Counted from the stretch's first letter, positions 1 to 8,923 are shown. The stretch is 64,000 bases of DNA from Paenibacillus aestuarii (GCF_027789125.1 NZ_JAQFVF010000026.1:186001-250000); one strand, 5' to 3'. Notes: generated by a model not told the origin, from the letters alone. Program-made: numbers and translations.

Positions 1-247
1 CCGGCGAACTCGTCTCCAGTACTTTGCGGAAGGACTCGATGACCCGTGACCAAGATACTTCCAGCGCAGTTAATAGCAGACTTTCTTTGGTCGCGAAAAA
101 ACGAAAAATATAAGGCTGCGAAATGCTCGCGCGTTCCGCAACTTGCGCCGTCGTAGCCCGGTAATATCCGACTTCCGCGAAAACTTCGATCGCCGCAGAG
201 ATGATTTCCAATTTGCGATTCGTAGACTGTGCTTCGGTTTTAGCCAA
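1..247 (-). CDS. TetR/AcrR family regulator, N-terminal part (cut by window edge)
   Basis: The reverse strand encodes 82 residues beginning MAKTEAQSTNRK with a typical TetR helix-turn-helix (FAEVGYYRATTAQVAERASIS, then a YIFRFFATKESL recognition/linker segment). The ligand-binding domain lies beyond the window start. The start is TTG at 247-245, chosen because AGGAGG at 256-261 lies 8 nt upstream. It is followed in the same direction as, and upstream of it lies, an epimerase gene, and palindromes centred on TTGATCAA sit in the gap. I infer it represses itself, the epimerase and the MFS exporter through these sites. The family is clear; the inducer is unknown. Confidence 0.88.
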   Translation of the reverse strand, partial: MAKTEAQSTNRKLEIISAAIEVFAEVGYYRATTAQVAERASISQPYIFRFFATKESLLLTALEVSWSRVIESFRKVLETSSP

Positions 248-267
248 CCTCGTCTCCTCCTAAGGAA

Positions 268-285
268 AGTGATTGATCAATAATT
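268..285. promoter_or_regulatory. Candidate TetR operator, copy 1
   Basis: Imperfect palindrome around TTGATCAA (273-280), 20 nt upstream of the TetR start codon. It shares the ATTGATCAAT core with copies at 330-351 and 1333-1354 and a variant near 1379-1396. Position and repetition suggest the binding site of the adjacent TetR regulator; binding itself is inferred. Confidence 0.65.
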
Positions 286-329
286 AAGCTCAGTATACAG
301 CTGCTATAATAACAATGCAACAGGATAAG

Positions 330-351
330 TTATTAATTGATCAATAACTAA
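330..351. promoter_or_regulatory. Candidate TetR operator, copy 2
   Basis: Palindrome around TTGATCAA (337-344), with outer arms mostly complementary. It overlaps the stop codon of the epimerase gene and lies about 80 nt upstream of the TetR start. Confidence 0.65.
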
Positions 352-1322
352 ATTACAAAAGAAGCCTTTTTCTCTTCCTGCAAAGCCGTCACAGTCGCGG
401 CAATACCCGGCGTCGCGATGATCGGTCCGATGAACCGTTCATATTTGACTCCGCTTAGCGTCAGCGGCTGCTCCGTCAAATAAAGCATCTCGACAATTTC
501 TTTCATCACGGGTTCGCTCATACCGATCAACGACAGCGCTAATTTTTTCAAAGGAATGACAGGCTTCACGTAGCCGCTAGCTTTTTGTGCCAAGCGCACG
601 ATCTCCCGCCCCGAAATAAGCCCGGCTCCAGGAATATTCCAATTCTGTCCAAAGGCGGAGTCATGGTTTGCAAGTTCGACCACCATCGCAGCTGCATCCG
701 GCAAGTAGACGTATTCGCGGGGAACGTGCATATTGCCGATGAAAAAAGCCATTTTGCCAGCCGCTATCGCTTCCAGGGTTGAACCTAAATACGAGGCTTC
801 ATTAGCCGTAGGTCCATAATAATCGGGCAGGCGAACAATCATGGTCTGGGCTTGCGTCCACCGCTTGCTGAACAGCATCCGCTCGTACTCCAAGCGCACT
901 TTGCCTTTTATCGTGTGCGGTTGTTTGGGGTGGTCTTCCGTCACCAGATCCATCCGCCTACGCCCGTAAGGATAAATTCCGTCAATCGCCACCACTTTCA
1001 GCGCAAGCCGTTCGGCCGCCTCCATCACCGATTCGCCAAGCGGAATGAGCTTGCTCACCATCTCGTGGTAGGGGACATTCGCACAGTGGAACAACACGTC
1101 TGCGTCACCTGCCCCAGCAGCAATTTCTTCAGGACGCATGGCATCACCAACGGCAAGTGTCAAATGCTTGGGGGAGCCTAGCCTGACTGCAAGCTGCGCC
1201 AATTTCTGCTGTGAACGTCCAAATGCAATGGTGCGGATCCCTCGTTTGACCAATTCTGCCGTGATCGCTGCGCCCGTACCGCCTGTTGCTCCAATAACAA
1301 TTGCTTTTTCCAATGGTATCAT
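348..1322 (-). CDS. NAD(P)-dependent epimerase/dehydratase family protein (SDR)
   Basis: The 324-residue protein starts with a Rossmann strand and dinucleotide-binding loop (AIVIGATGGTGAA, residues 7-19) and keeps the architecture of extended or atypical SDR epimerases: an FHCANVPYHE segment after the fourth strand and YPYGRRR and PDYYGPTA motifs further on. The substrate cannot be told. ATG 1322 is taken as start, but GGAAAGGG is very close to it; an in-frame TTG at 1313 has better spacing from the same site and still precedes the nucleotide loop. The gene is flanked by palindromes shared with the TetR gene, so it probably belongs to the same regulon as the exporter at 1510, perhaps modifying or detoxifying what that exporter removes. 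That link is inference. Confidence 0.82.
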   Translation of the reverse strand: MIPLEKAIVIGATGGTGAAITAELVKRGIRTIAFGRSQQKLAQLAVRLGSPKHLTLAVGDAMRPEEIAAGAGDADVLFHCANVPYHEMVSKLIPLGESVMEAAERLALKVVAIDGIYPYGRRRMDLVTEDHPKQPHTIKGKVRLEYERMLFSKRWTQAQTMIVRLPDYYGPTANEASYLGSTLEAIAAGKMAFFIGNMHVPREYVYLPDAAAMVVELANHDSAFGQNWNIPGAGLISGREIVRLAQKASGYVKPVIPLKKLALSLIGMSEPVMKEIVEMLYLTEQPLTLSGVKYERFIGPIIATPGIAATVTALQEEKKASFVI

Positions 1323-1332
1323 CCCTTTCCAT

Positions 1333-1354
1333 TTAGTTATTGATCAATCACTAA
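1333..1354. promoter_or_regulatory. Candidate TetR operator, copy 3
   Basis: Palindrome with core TTGATCAA (1340-1347) and near-perfect outer arms (TTAGT/ACTAA). It lies just upstream of the epimerase start, in the divergent gap shared with the MFS gene. Confidence 0.7.
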
Positions 1355-1378
1355 CATGTAATCATCGTATCATGCTGT

Positions 1379-1396
1379 TATTGATTGGTCAATAAC
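1379..1396. promoter_or_regulatory. Candidate TetR operator, copy 4 (variant)
   Basis: TTATTGATTGGTCAATAAC-like inverted repeat (core TTGGTCAA, 1385-1392). It differs from the other copies mainly in its centre. It lies between the epimerase and MFS starts, so both divergent promoters could be covered by copies 3 and 4. Confidence 0.55.
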
Positions 1397-1509
1397 AAAT
1401 ATTTTTACGCACAATAGCATTTACAATTCATTAAAGAAGGAGCATAATTTACACTATTGCGCGCTCCGCGTCATCATTCATTTCCTCATGGCTGCAAAGG
1501 AGAACGATC

Positions 1510-2766
1510 ATGAGCAACAATCCCGTTGAATTAAGCAATTCGGCTCCGACTACGCAAGATCCGGTCAGAGCCTCTTGGAATTTTGGATTTCATCCCATTG
1601 TCATTCAATTGTTCATCGGAACGGCATTGTCTCGAATTGCGACTTCGATGACGGTTCCGTTTTTGGCCATTTATTTGACTCAGCACTCGACCATGAGCGC
1701 GACCGCAATCGGACTTAGCGTCGGTTCAGCTTCGCTGTCCAGCATGATATTCGGCTTCTTCGGCGGAGCGTTGTCCGACCGGTGGGGGCGCACGCGGGTT
1801 ATGTTATTCGCGCTATTTGCATGGTCGATCGTTTTTTTTGGCTTTGCCGTCAATATTTATGCCTGGTTGTTCGTCGCGCTCAACTTGCTGCATGGCATAT
1901 GCCGGTCCTGCTTCGAACCGGTGTCCGTAGCGATGATCAGTGACTTAACGGAGCCTGAGAAGCGTTATCGTGCGTATTCAATCCGGTACATTGCCAACAA
2001 TGCCGGTTTTGCGATCGGTCCGGTTCTGGGAGCAGCCGGCGGGTTTGTCGGCGGGGCGATTGCTTTTATCGTTACCGGAGCTTTTTATTTGGTGTACGGC
2101 AGTTTTCTTTTTATCCTGTTAAAAAAATATGGGGTAACCCCCACAGCCTCTGAAAAGCAAAGCGGAAGCACCAAAATCGGGGACGCCTGGAAAGTCGTCA
2201 CGCACGATCGCGCTTTGGGACTTTTCTTGCTGGGCGGTATCATTATGCAGTTTACATACACACAATTAACGACAATTTCGCCATATGTGGAGGATCATTT
2301 CGAGAATGGCGTCTGGCTCTATGCGATGCTGATGACGACCAATGCCATCACAGTCGTATGCTGCCAGTACCCGATCAGTCTGTACATGGAAAAGCGCTCC
2401 CCCTTAGCCTCGGTCAAAGTGGGTAACTGGTTGTATGCGCTTGGCGGCGTCGGCTTTGCCTTAGCGCACACGCCGTGGACGATGGTCGGCGCCATGGTCG
2501 TGTTCTCCATCGGTGAGGTGCTCTGCTTCCCGGCGGGCAACACGCTGACCGATCGCATCGCCCCCAGTCATCTGAAGGGCGCCTACTTCGGCGCGCAAAA
2601 CTTCCGCGACTTAGGACGCTTTCTCGGCCCGTCCATCGGGCTGCCGATGCTGACGCATGTCGGGATTTTGCCTTTATTTATCGCCATGGGCGTGCTCACA
2701 CTACTAAGCACTTGGTGCTATCAAAAAGGGGAGCGATTCACGGCGGCGCCGCTGCAGAGCGTTTGA
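1510..2766 (+). CDS. MFS transporter, probable drug/efflux type
   Basis: The 418-residue protein has about 12 hydrophobic segments and the MFS motif A signature in the loop after TM2 (GGALSDRWGRTRVM, residues 85-98). Length and motif fit the DHA-type exporters (drug/proton antiport at the cytoplasmic membrane). ATG 1510 is preceded by AAAGGAG with good spacing. It is transcribed divergently from the epimerase, and the gap holds two of the four shared palindromes, so it is probably derepressed with the TetR regulon. The substrate cannot be read from sequence. A weak hairpin with a T-run follows at 2809-2830. Confidence 0.87.
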   Translation: MSNNPVELSNSAPTTQDPVRASWNFGFHPIVIQLFIGTALSRIATSMTVPFLAIYLTQHSTMSATAIGLSVGSASLSSMIFGFFGGALSDRWGRTRVMLFALFAWSIVFFGFAVNIYAWLFVALNLLHGICRSCFEPVSVAMISDLTEPEKRYRAYSIRYIANNAGFAIGPVLGAAGGFVGGAIAFIVTGAFYLVYGSFLFILLKKYGVTPTASEKQSGSTKIGDAWKVVTHDRALGLFLLGGIIMQFTYTQLTTISPYVEDHFENGVWLYAMLMTTNAITVVCCQYPISLYMEKRSPLASVKVGNWLYALGGVGFALAHTPWTMVGAMVVFSIGEVLCFPAGNTLTDRIAPSHLKGAYFGAQNFRDLGRFLGPSIGLPMLTHVGILPLFIAMGVLTLLSTWCYQKGERFTAAPLQSV

Positions 2767-2808
2767 TTATCGTTTTAGCATAGCTGCGAAAGGGAGTCCG
2801 CACTTGGT

Positions 2809-2830
2809 AAGCCAGGGGCGGGCTTTTTTT
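2809..2830 (+). terminator. Probable rho-independent terminator after the MFS gene
   Basis: AAGCC (2809-2813) and GGCTT (2821-2825) form a short stem followed by a T-run. The stem is only 5 bp, so strength is uncertain. Confidence 0.5.
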
Positions 2831-2918
2831 ATATGAAATGAAGCAAATCCTAACTCTAATTCGGACTATCATAGCTTGTGAACAATCGAGGGTAATGAAA
2901 GTATTTTTAGGCATAAAC

Positions 2919-2954
2919 AAAAAAGGCCTCGTACGTGGTGTAAGAGACCTTTTT
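2919..2954 (-). terminator. Probable terminator of the NYN gene (A/T-flanked hairpin)
   Basis: AAAAAGGCCTC (2919-2930) pairs imperfectly with GAGACCTTTTT (2943-2954). Both sides end in A/T tracts, so it could work in both directions; it lies downstream of the NYN gene on the minus strand. Confidence 0.6.
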
Positions 2955-3013
2955 GATCAAACGTAGTTATGTAGTTAGGTAGTTAATTATTGGTAATTAT
3001 ATCATGGAAAATT

Positions 3014-3796
3014 TTAGAGTGCAACTGATTTATCATCCTCACTAATGAATTCATGAATACGACTTCCACCTCTTAAATACTTTACACCTTCAATTTCAAC
3101 GATCTCAATATACTTTAAAATGTGTGCATGGTGAAAGTAATGTTCGATATTAGATTGCGAATCGCGAAAAGTTCTCTTTAGTTGTATAGCATACCCTCTA
3201 AGTGTTACAGGAGAACCTGACTCCCTAAACCGTTCCCAGAATTTTGATTTATAAAAGAAACTTGAGACATCGAAGGCTTTCTGAGACAAAATATCTTTTT
3301 CGTCAAATGCGGAGATGTCAATAAATATATCAAACAAGTCTTCTAAGAACTGATGATAATCTGAGAAAACATTTACAATTGAGCTAACTCCATTTTTGGT
3401 TGTCAACGTATAAGTGATCTTTCCTTCTGCTTTTATTGACTTAACTACTGGGATGTAATCTCTATCGTTTGAAATAATTACAAAAGCCTCGATTCGTGCA
3501 TCCTTGTATAGATCCCTCATCATCTCAACGGTCATCTCAATATCTGTTGAGCTCTTGCCATCAAGGGAACAGTGCCTTACATCTACTCCAAAATTATGAA
3601 TTTTAGTTTGATCCACTGCTTCAAAATCGGAGTCTTCAAAATTAGCAAATGAAATAAATTTAATTACATCATGCCCGGAATTTCTAAATTTTTCAGTGAG
3701 TTTTTGAAAGAAATTAAGGTCTCTGACAGGATGGATATTGTAACTTTTTAATCTCTTATACAAATTATCATAGTCTACATAAATGGCCACCTTCAA
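3014..3796 (-). CDS. NYN (PIN-like) domain protein with C-terminal helical/winged region
   Basis: The N-terminal half matches the NYN/LabA (DUF88) fold of PIN-like nucleases: a first strand ending in acidic residues (KVAIYVDYDNLY), a central SSTDIEMTVEMM helix and IISNDRDYIPVVK, giving the expected set of metal-binding aspartates. The C-terminal ~90 residues look like a small winged-helix or LOTUS-like module. The start is TTG at 3796: GGAGG (3806-3810) sits 9 nt upstream, whereas the longer ATG frame (3829) would place that site inside the coding region. The gene is visibly A+T-richer than its neighbours, which suggests recent acquisition. A role in RNA cleavage is inferred from the family; the target is unknown. 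Confidence 0.8.
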   Translation of the reverse strand: MKVAIYVDYDNLYKRLKSYNIHPVRDLNFFQKLTEKFRNSGHDVIKFISFANFEDSDFEAVDQTKIHNFGVDVRHCSLDGKSSTDIEMTVEMMRDLYKDARIEAFVIISNDRDYIPVVKSIKAEGKITYTLTTKNGVSSIVNVFSDYHQFLEDLFDIFIDISAFDEKDILSQKAFDVSSFFYKSKFWERFRESGSPVTLRGYAIQLKRTFRDSQSNIEHYFHHAHILKYIEIVEIEGVKYLRGGSRIHEFISEDDKSVAL

Positions 3797-3829
3797 GGAT
3801 AACAACCTCCATTCCATCCACTTATTCAA

Positions 3830-4010
3830 TGCATATAATGGAAATTCCTTCTAATTATGATTCTGATAACTCATTATAAAAAGGCTGGGATTCGATGTAG
3901 CGGAGAAATGTGGTTTATTTTAACAATTAGCTCCACACCCCCATCTCTAACAAAACAAATACCCCTATGTTACAATAGTTGAAACCAATCTGGCGAAGCA
4001 GGTGAATGAC
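3830..4010. other. Divergent intergenic region
   Basis: A+T-rich gap between the divergent NYN and PucR genes, expected to hold both promoters. No convincing -35/-10 pair or palindrome was found by eye. Confidence 0.5.
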
Positions 4011-5555
4011 ATGAAATTCAAAGGGCTTACTGTTGAGGATTTGTTGAAGCTGCCCATTCTGAAGAATGCTAAGCTAGTCAGCGGTGAACAGGGACTCCAT
4101 CGCATTGTGCGATACATAGATATTATGGAAGTGCCGGATGTGAAGGGGTGGTTGCGCGAAGGCGAGCTTATCCTGACGACGGGCTATTCCATCCGGCACG
4201 ACCCCGAGCTGCTGCTGAATCTGGTCGAGCAGCTGGCGCAGACGGGAGCCGCTGCCCTGGGGATCAAGCCCGAGCGTTTCATGAACGGCATTCCGCAGGC
4301 AGCAATCGATTTAAGCAACAAGCATCACCTCCCGATTATTCAGATACCGAACGGGGTACCGTACATAGACATTACGTACACCGTGATGGAACAAATTTTG
4401 GACAAGCAAGCTGCGCTGCTGCGAAGGTCGGAAGAGGTATACAAGACGCTGACCAATCTCGTGCTTAGCAATAGCGGCATTCAGGTCGTTGCGGACAACG
4501 TGGCGAAGCTGGTCAAATGCCCGATCTGGGTGCTCGGCAATACCGGCGAGCTGCTCGTTTCCTCACCTGCAACCGCGTCTTACGAGCCCTCCATGATAAG
4601 CAGGCAATGGGACGTCACGGTGGACAATCAGTTTGTCGGCCGGCTTGTTGTCGGCAAGCAAGAGCTCGATGAGCTGGAGTTTGTCTGTATCGAACAGGCA
4701 CGCCTGGTATTTGCTTTGGAGTTTATGCGCAGAAAAACGGCTTACGACACCGAACAGAGGCTAAGGGGAACTTTGTTCGAGGAGTTGTTAATGGGCTTGC
4801 CGCTCACGAACCAAGAGGTAGAGAACAAAGGCAAGCAGCTTGGCTTACAGCCGGAATGGCTGTGGGAGGTGTGCCTGATCGAAGGCGAAGCGGCTGTGCC
4901 CGGCGATACAGCTCCATTGTTTGCGCAAGTGATTGAACTCGTCAACCGGCAATCGGCCAAGCGCAAAGTCCGCGCCCACTTCCAGCAGCAGGCGAACCGG
5001 CTCTTGCTGCTGCTCGCCTCCGCACCGGACGCTCCTGTGAAAAAGCAGGCCCACGACATGGAGGCGCTCAAAGACTGGAGCGACATGCTGCGGCCGTTTT
5101 TCGAGCAAGATGGCAAGATCCGCTGCGGCTTCGGCGGCAAACAGCCGCTGTTGGAAGTTAATCGCAGCTACAAGGAAGCGAAGAAAGCGATAGCCCTTGG
5201 ATCGCGACTGGATAAGAACCGGCAGATGTTCACTTTTGAAGAGGTGGAGATGTTCCATCTGCTCCTGGAAGCTTCGGATTACGTGAACTTCCATCCGCTG
5301 ATTGATAAGAAAATTGGCAGATTGTCACTTTACGACAAAGAGAACGGGTCGGATCTTGTGACAACGCTTTATTATTACCTTGCGACCGGCGGCAGTCTGA
5401 TCGAGACTGCAAATCGCATGTATGTTCACAGAAATTCTGTCAAATATAGGATAGATCGAATAAAAGAGATTGCGAATCTTGATTTGGACAACCCTTTGAA
5501 CCGGTTTGTTTATTACTTGTGCACGGCATTTTACCTTTTAAATAAAACGGAATGA
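4011..5555 (+). CDS. PucR family transcriptional regulator
   Basis: The ~514-residue protein has the PucR sensory domain at the N-terminus (VEDLLKLPILKNAKLVSG through a WLREGELILTTG segment, about residues 5-130), a middle GGDEF-like region, and a C-terminal PucR helix-turn-helix (GGSLIETANRMYVHRNSVKYR, last ~60 residues). Family members are activators of purine, allantoin, amine or amino-acid catabolism. ATG 4011 is preferred because AGGTGA lies 5 nt upstream; GTG 4002 is an in-frame alternative. The gene is separated from the next cluster by a very long hairpin, yet it is the only regulator beside that cluster and likely controls it. The inducer is unknown. Confidence 0.88.
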   Translation: MKFKGLTVEDLLKLPILKNAKLVSGEQGLHRIVRYIDIMEVPDVKGWLREGELILTTGYSIRHDPELLLNLVEQLAQTGAAALGIKPERFMNGIPQAAIDLSNKHHLPIIQIPNGVPYIDITYTVMEQILDKQAALLRRSEEVYKTLTNLVLSNSGIQVVADNVAKLVKCPIWVLGNTGELLVSSPATASYEPSMISRQWDVTVDNQFVGRLVVGKQELDELEFVCIEQARLVFALEFMRRKTAYDTEQRLRGTLFEELLMGLPLTNQEVENKGKQLGLQPEWLWEVCLIEGEAAVPGDTAPLFAQVIELVNRQSAKRKVRAHFQQQANRLLLLLASAPDAPVKKQAHDMEALKDWSDMLRPFFEQDGKIRCGFGGKQPLLEVNRSYKEAKKAIALGSRLDKNRQMFTFEEVEMFHLLLEASDYVNFHPLIDKKIGRLSLYDKENGSDLVTTLYYYLATGGSLIETANRMYVHRNSVKYRIDRIKEIANLDLDNPLNRFVYYLCTAFYLLNKTE

Positions 5556-5600
5556 ACAAAAGGCTTATTGTGCTCTCAGCACAATAAGCTTTTGTTCATT
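5551..5600 (+). terminator. Long perfect-stem terminator after the PucR gene
   Basis: Arms of about 23 bases (beginning AATGAACAAAAGG at 5551 and ending TTTTGTTCATT at 5600) are complementary except for one bulged G, with a 3-nt loop (ctc). The A/T ends would allow termination in both directions. Confidence 0.8.
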
Positions 5601-5709
5601 TTGGTGTTTCGACACATTGTTGTCACATTTAATAGAGATTAAACTAATAATTAATAAATTCGTAACAAAGTCAACACTAAGCCACCCTAAAGGGAAGGAA
5701 TGAAGAACG

Positions 5710-6369
5710 ATGATCGGTCTAATTCGCGTTCTGACAACGACCAATGAAGAAGTGCTGGAACAGCACGGCAGCATGATCACTAGTCTCTATGGGGTGCCTG
5801 TTATCAGCAAGTGCATTCCGGATCAACCGCTTGGCATTTTTAATGAGGAAACGGAAGAGCTGGCTATTCCCAAAATTGTGGCGCTCGGACAAGCTTTGGA
5901 AGCCGAAGGATGCAAGCTGCTTATTATCAGCTGTGCGGCAGACCCGGCAATCAAGCAGCTGCGCGCCAACGTATCCATTCCGGTCATCGGCGCCGGAAGC
6001 GCCGCCTCGCACATGGCGCTATCGATCGGCAAGAAGGTCGGCGTCATGGGCATTACGGAAGACGTGCCGATCGCGATGAAGCAGCTGCTCGGCGACCTGC
6101 TGGTCACCTCCATCCGGCCGGAAGGCGTGACCAATACGACAGACCTGATGACCCCGGCGGGACGCGACAAGGCGATTGAGGCAGCGCGCAGCTTGATGGA
6201 GCAAGGGACGGAAGTGATCGTCTTCGCCTGCACGGGCTTCTCTACGATTAGTCTGGCCGACGTTCTTAGGAAGGAACTGAACGTGCTTGTGATCGATGCG
6301 GTCGAAGCACAGGGCTTATTTGCCTCCACGTTCTACAAGCAGCTGAACAGTGGGCAGACCGTTGGCTGA
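5710..6369 (+). CDS. Asp/Glu/hydantoin racemase family protein
   Basis: The 219-residue protein has the two-cysteine layout of cofactor-independent racemases: ISCAADPA (Cys75) in the first half and FACTGFS (Cys174) in the second, each after a hydrophobic strand. These pairs act as the two acid/base residues in glutamate, aspartate and hydantoin racemases. It is the first gene of a packed run to 14413, so it probably inverts an intermediate of the unknown substrate. No hydantoinase is present in the window, so a strict hydantoin racemase label is not supported. ATG 5710 has a GGGAAGGA site slightly far upstream. Confidence 0.8.
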   Translation: MIGLIRVLTTTNEEVLEQHGSMITSLYGVPVISKCIPDQPLGIFNEETEELAIPKIVALGQALEAEGCKLLIISCAADPAIKQLRANVSIPVIGAGSAASHMALSIGKKVGVMGITEDVPIAMKQLLGDLLVTSIRPEGVTNTTDLMTPAGRDKAIEAARSLMEQGTEVIVFACTGFSTISLADVLRKELNVLVIDAVEAQGLFASTFYKQLNSGQTVG

Positions 6370-7315
6370 CACCAAGGTTTACTCGTCGCTTAAGTCTTAC
6401 GTACTCCTCATTCTTTGTGTCTTTTTTTGGTCGCTGAACTATATTTCACGACAAATTTTATTGCAGGAATTTTCACCTTACTTTCTGTCAGCGCTCAGCT
6501 TGACGGTGATCGGGATCGTCTTTCTGATTTGGGCTTTTGTCAGTAAGATCGTTGTTCCGATCAACCGCAAACAATTCCTGCTCCTGCTGTTGTCTGCAAC
6601 GATCGGACTTATCGCCAATCAGGTTTTCCTCTACCAAGGCTTGCAGCGGACGACGGCAACCAATGCTTCATTAATCTTTACGCTTTCTCCGCTAATTACT
6701 GCCGGGCTTGCGGCGCTCTTCCTCAAGGAGAAGATTACTTGGCGAATGATTGCAGGCTGTCTGGTGGCAACCGCAGGGTTATCGATGGCGCTGGGACTTA
6801 CCGGTTTTCATATGCATACAGGAGATTTACTGATGCTGGGCGGGGCGTTTACCTTTTCGTGCAACTTGATCTTCGTACGTATCCTGTCGAGCGGCTTATC
6901 TCCATTCATCGTAACGGTGTACTGTTTCGCGCTTAGCAGCTTGCTGTTCGATCCATTCGTTTTCACATTTTCAAAGATAGAGTGGCATCATTCGCTCTGG
7001 ATTTGGGGGCTTGCCTTGGGCTCGATTCTCATCGCACAGGGGTTAACCAACGTGTGGTGGAATAAAGGGATGCAGACGGTCGGAGCGTCGAAAGCCGCAA
7101 TTTTGCTGAACTTGCAGCCCCTGATGACGATGCTTCTCGATCTTATCGTTTTCCGTCATGTGATATCTACGGGCAAAATTGCCGGAGCAGCCCTTGTATT
7201 CATTGGTGTGATGTTTGGAACATGGCAAAAAGGTTTTTTTAAAGAAATCGCTTTTCAAAAGATGAAACGGGGGATTGTCAGTGAAAAATCATCAAACGGA
7301 GCAAGAGGGAAATGA
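6350..7315 (+). CDS. EamA/DMT family transporter
   Basis: About 320 residues with ten hydrophobic segments in two repeated halves, and EamA features such as FFWSLNYISRQILL in TM1, TTATNASLIFTLSPLITAGLA and the matching second repeat (VGASKAAILLNLQPLMTMLLD). Such carriers usually export metabolites or amino acids. The GTG start at 6350 overlaps the racemase gene by 20 bp, with no clear ribosome site; TTG 6362 is an alternative. The overlap implies translational coupling and operon membership. It may export an end product, but substrate and direction are inferred. Confidence 0.85.
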   Translation: MGRPLADTKVYSSLKSYVLLILCVFFWSLNYISRQILLQEFSPYFLSALSLTVIGIVFLIWAFVSKIVVPINRKQFLLLLLSATIGLIANQVFLYQGLQRTTATNASLIFTLSPLITAGLAALFLKEKITWRMIAGCLVATAGLSMALGLTGFHMHTGDLLMLGGAFTFSCNLIFVRILSSGLSPFIVTVYCFALSSLLFDPFVFTFSKIEWHHSLWIWGLALGSILIAQGLTNVWWNKGMQTVGASKAAILLNLQPLMTMLLDLIVFRHVISTGKIAGAALVFIGVMFGTWQKGFFKEIAFQKMKRGIVSEKSSNGARGK

Positions 7316-8912
7316 GAAGAAACACCCCAGAATTTTTGAACCATTCGCCTTAATTCTAAACATCGTAACAGCTGTGATTGGCGCTATCATCGGTATGCAA
7401 ATCGTTACAACGCTTGGCGTGACGCCGAATACGGCGATTATCGGGGCGTTGGTGGCCATGCTGATTGCGCGAATTCCAATCAAGATTTTCAAAAAATATA
7501 AATCCGTTCACCGGCAAAACCTTGTGCAAACATCGATCTCCTCGTCTACGTTCGGGGCGGCGAACAGCCTGCTGATTCCGATCGGCATTCCATTTGCTAT
7601 GGGGACACCGGAGTTAATCGTGCCGATGCTGATAGGGGCCGCTCTGGCGATGTTCGTGGATGCCGGCATTTTGTATAAAATTTTCGATTCCAAGCTGTTT
7701 CCAGCTTCCGGCACTTGGGCGCCAGGGGTTGCGACGGCTGAATCGATTCTTGCTGGCGATAAGGGCGGCAAGCGTGCCGGCCTGCTAGGGGTCGGGACAG
7801 CAATCGGCTTGATCGGCTCGTGGTTTCACATTTCGATGTCGGCTTTCGGCGTGGCGTTCATCGGGAACATTTGGGCGCTGACGATGTTCGGCCTCGGTCT
7901 TATGCTTCGCCAATATTCGGTGCCGTGGTTCCATGTCGATGTCAACAGCCTGTATATCGCGCACGGCACGATGATTGGCGCCGGCATTGTTGCGCTGATC
8001 CAGGTTTCGATTCTGATCTTCAGCAGACAGAACAAAGCTGCTGACAATAAGGCCGCCCATGAAACGGCTGCAACTTCCGACGGCGCCGTCCTGACGCGTC
8101 CGATCAAAGAAGCAAAACGCGCACTCGGCTTCGGCTTCGTGGCGTACCTGATTATTGCACTAATCATCGCGATTATCGGCGGTTTGCTGACGAAGATGTC
8201 GCTTGGCATGCTTATCGGGTTCTTGTTCTTCGCCGCATTTGCAGCGTTCGTTCATGAGTTGATCGTCGGGATTGCGGCGATGCACTCCGGCTGGTTCCCA
8301 GCTTTTGCCGTCGCTTTCATTACGTTATTGTTCGGTATGCTGATCGGCTTCCCGCCGGTAGCCCTGGCACTATTGGCAGGTTTCAGCGCCTCGACAGGTC
8401 CGGCTTTCGCGGACATGGGATACGACCTCAAGACAGGACATATTTTGCGTGGTGACGGTGCGGACCCTGAATATGAGCTTGCCGGCAGAAAACAGCAGTA
8501 CATTACAGGTATGATCGCTTTTGGTGTGGCTTTATTGACGGTAATTGTGACTTACAAAACTTATTTTGCGCAAAATCTTGTACCACCGATTGATAAAGTG
8601 TATGTATCCACGATCAAAGCCGGCGCTTCACCGGAAATTGCCAAGCAGCTGCTGCTTTGGGCGATCCCAGGCGCTATTCTTCAGTTCATTGGCGGGCCGA
8701 GCCGTCAGATCGGCGTTTTGTTTGCCACTGGTCTGTTAATTCTTACGCCTAATGCTTGTTGGGCGGTGTTGGCAGGTATCGTAATCCGGATTATCGTGAC
8801 TCGCATTTGGAAGAAAGAAGCCGAGACACCGATGAGCATTCTGGCCGCAGGTTTTATTGCCGGTGACGCGCTCTATAGCTTCTTCAACTCGATATTTAAA
8901 TTCAGAAAGTGA
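7281..8912 (+). CDS. OPT/YSL family transporter
   Basis: The ~543-residue polytopic membrane protein matches the OPT (oligopeptide transporter) superfamily: alternating long hydrophobic segments, an N-terminal SSSTFGAANSLLIPIGIPFAMG stretch, a soluble loop around residues 255-275, and conserved glycine/proline-rich helices near the C-terminus (PGAILQFIGGPSRQIGVLFATG). OPT members import small peptides, peptide-like or metal-chelate molecules with protons. The start is GTG 7281 with GGGGGA 6 nt upstream; the frame is open from TTG 7275. It overlaps the EamA gene and is the likely importer for this cluster. The peptidase at 11760 makes a peptide or amide-like substrate plausible. Confidence 0.86.
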   Translation: MKNHQTEQEGNEKKHPRIFEPFALILNIVTAVIGAIIGMQIVTTLGVTPNTAIIGALVAMLIARIPIKIFKKYKSVHRQNLVQTSISSSTFGAANSLLIPIGIPFAMGTPELIVPMLIGAALAMFVDAGILYKIFDSKLFPASGTWAPGVATAESILAGDKGGKRAGLLGVGTAIGLIGSWFHISMSAFGVAFIGNIWALTMFGLGLMLRQYSVPWFHVDVNSLYIAHGTMIGAGIVALIQVSILIFSRQNKAADNKAAHETAATSDGAVLTRPIKEAKRALGFGFVAYLIIALIIAIIGGLLTKMSLGMLIGFLFFAAFAAFVHELIVGIAAMHSGWFPAFAVAFITLLFGMLIGFPPVALALLAGFSASTGPAFADMGYDLKTGHILRGDGADPEYELAGRKQQYITGMIAFGVALLTVIVTYKTYFAQNLVPPIDKVYVSTIKAGASPEIAKQLLLWAIPGAILQFIGGPSRQIGVLFATGLLILTPNACWAVLAGIVIRIIVTRIWKKEAETPMSILAAGFIAGDALYSFFNSIFKFRK

Positions 8913-8923
8913 GGCCGAACGCT

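Noticed and set aside
5710-6369. Labelling the first cluster gene as hydantoin racemase
   Set aside because: No hydantoinase or carbamoylase lies nearby, so only the family name is supported.
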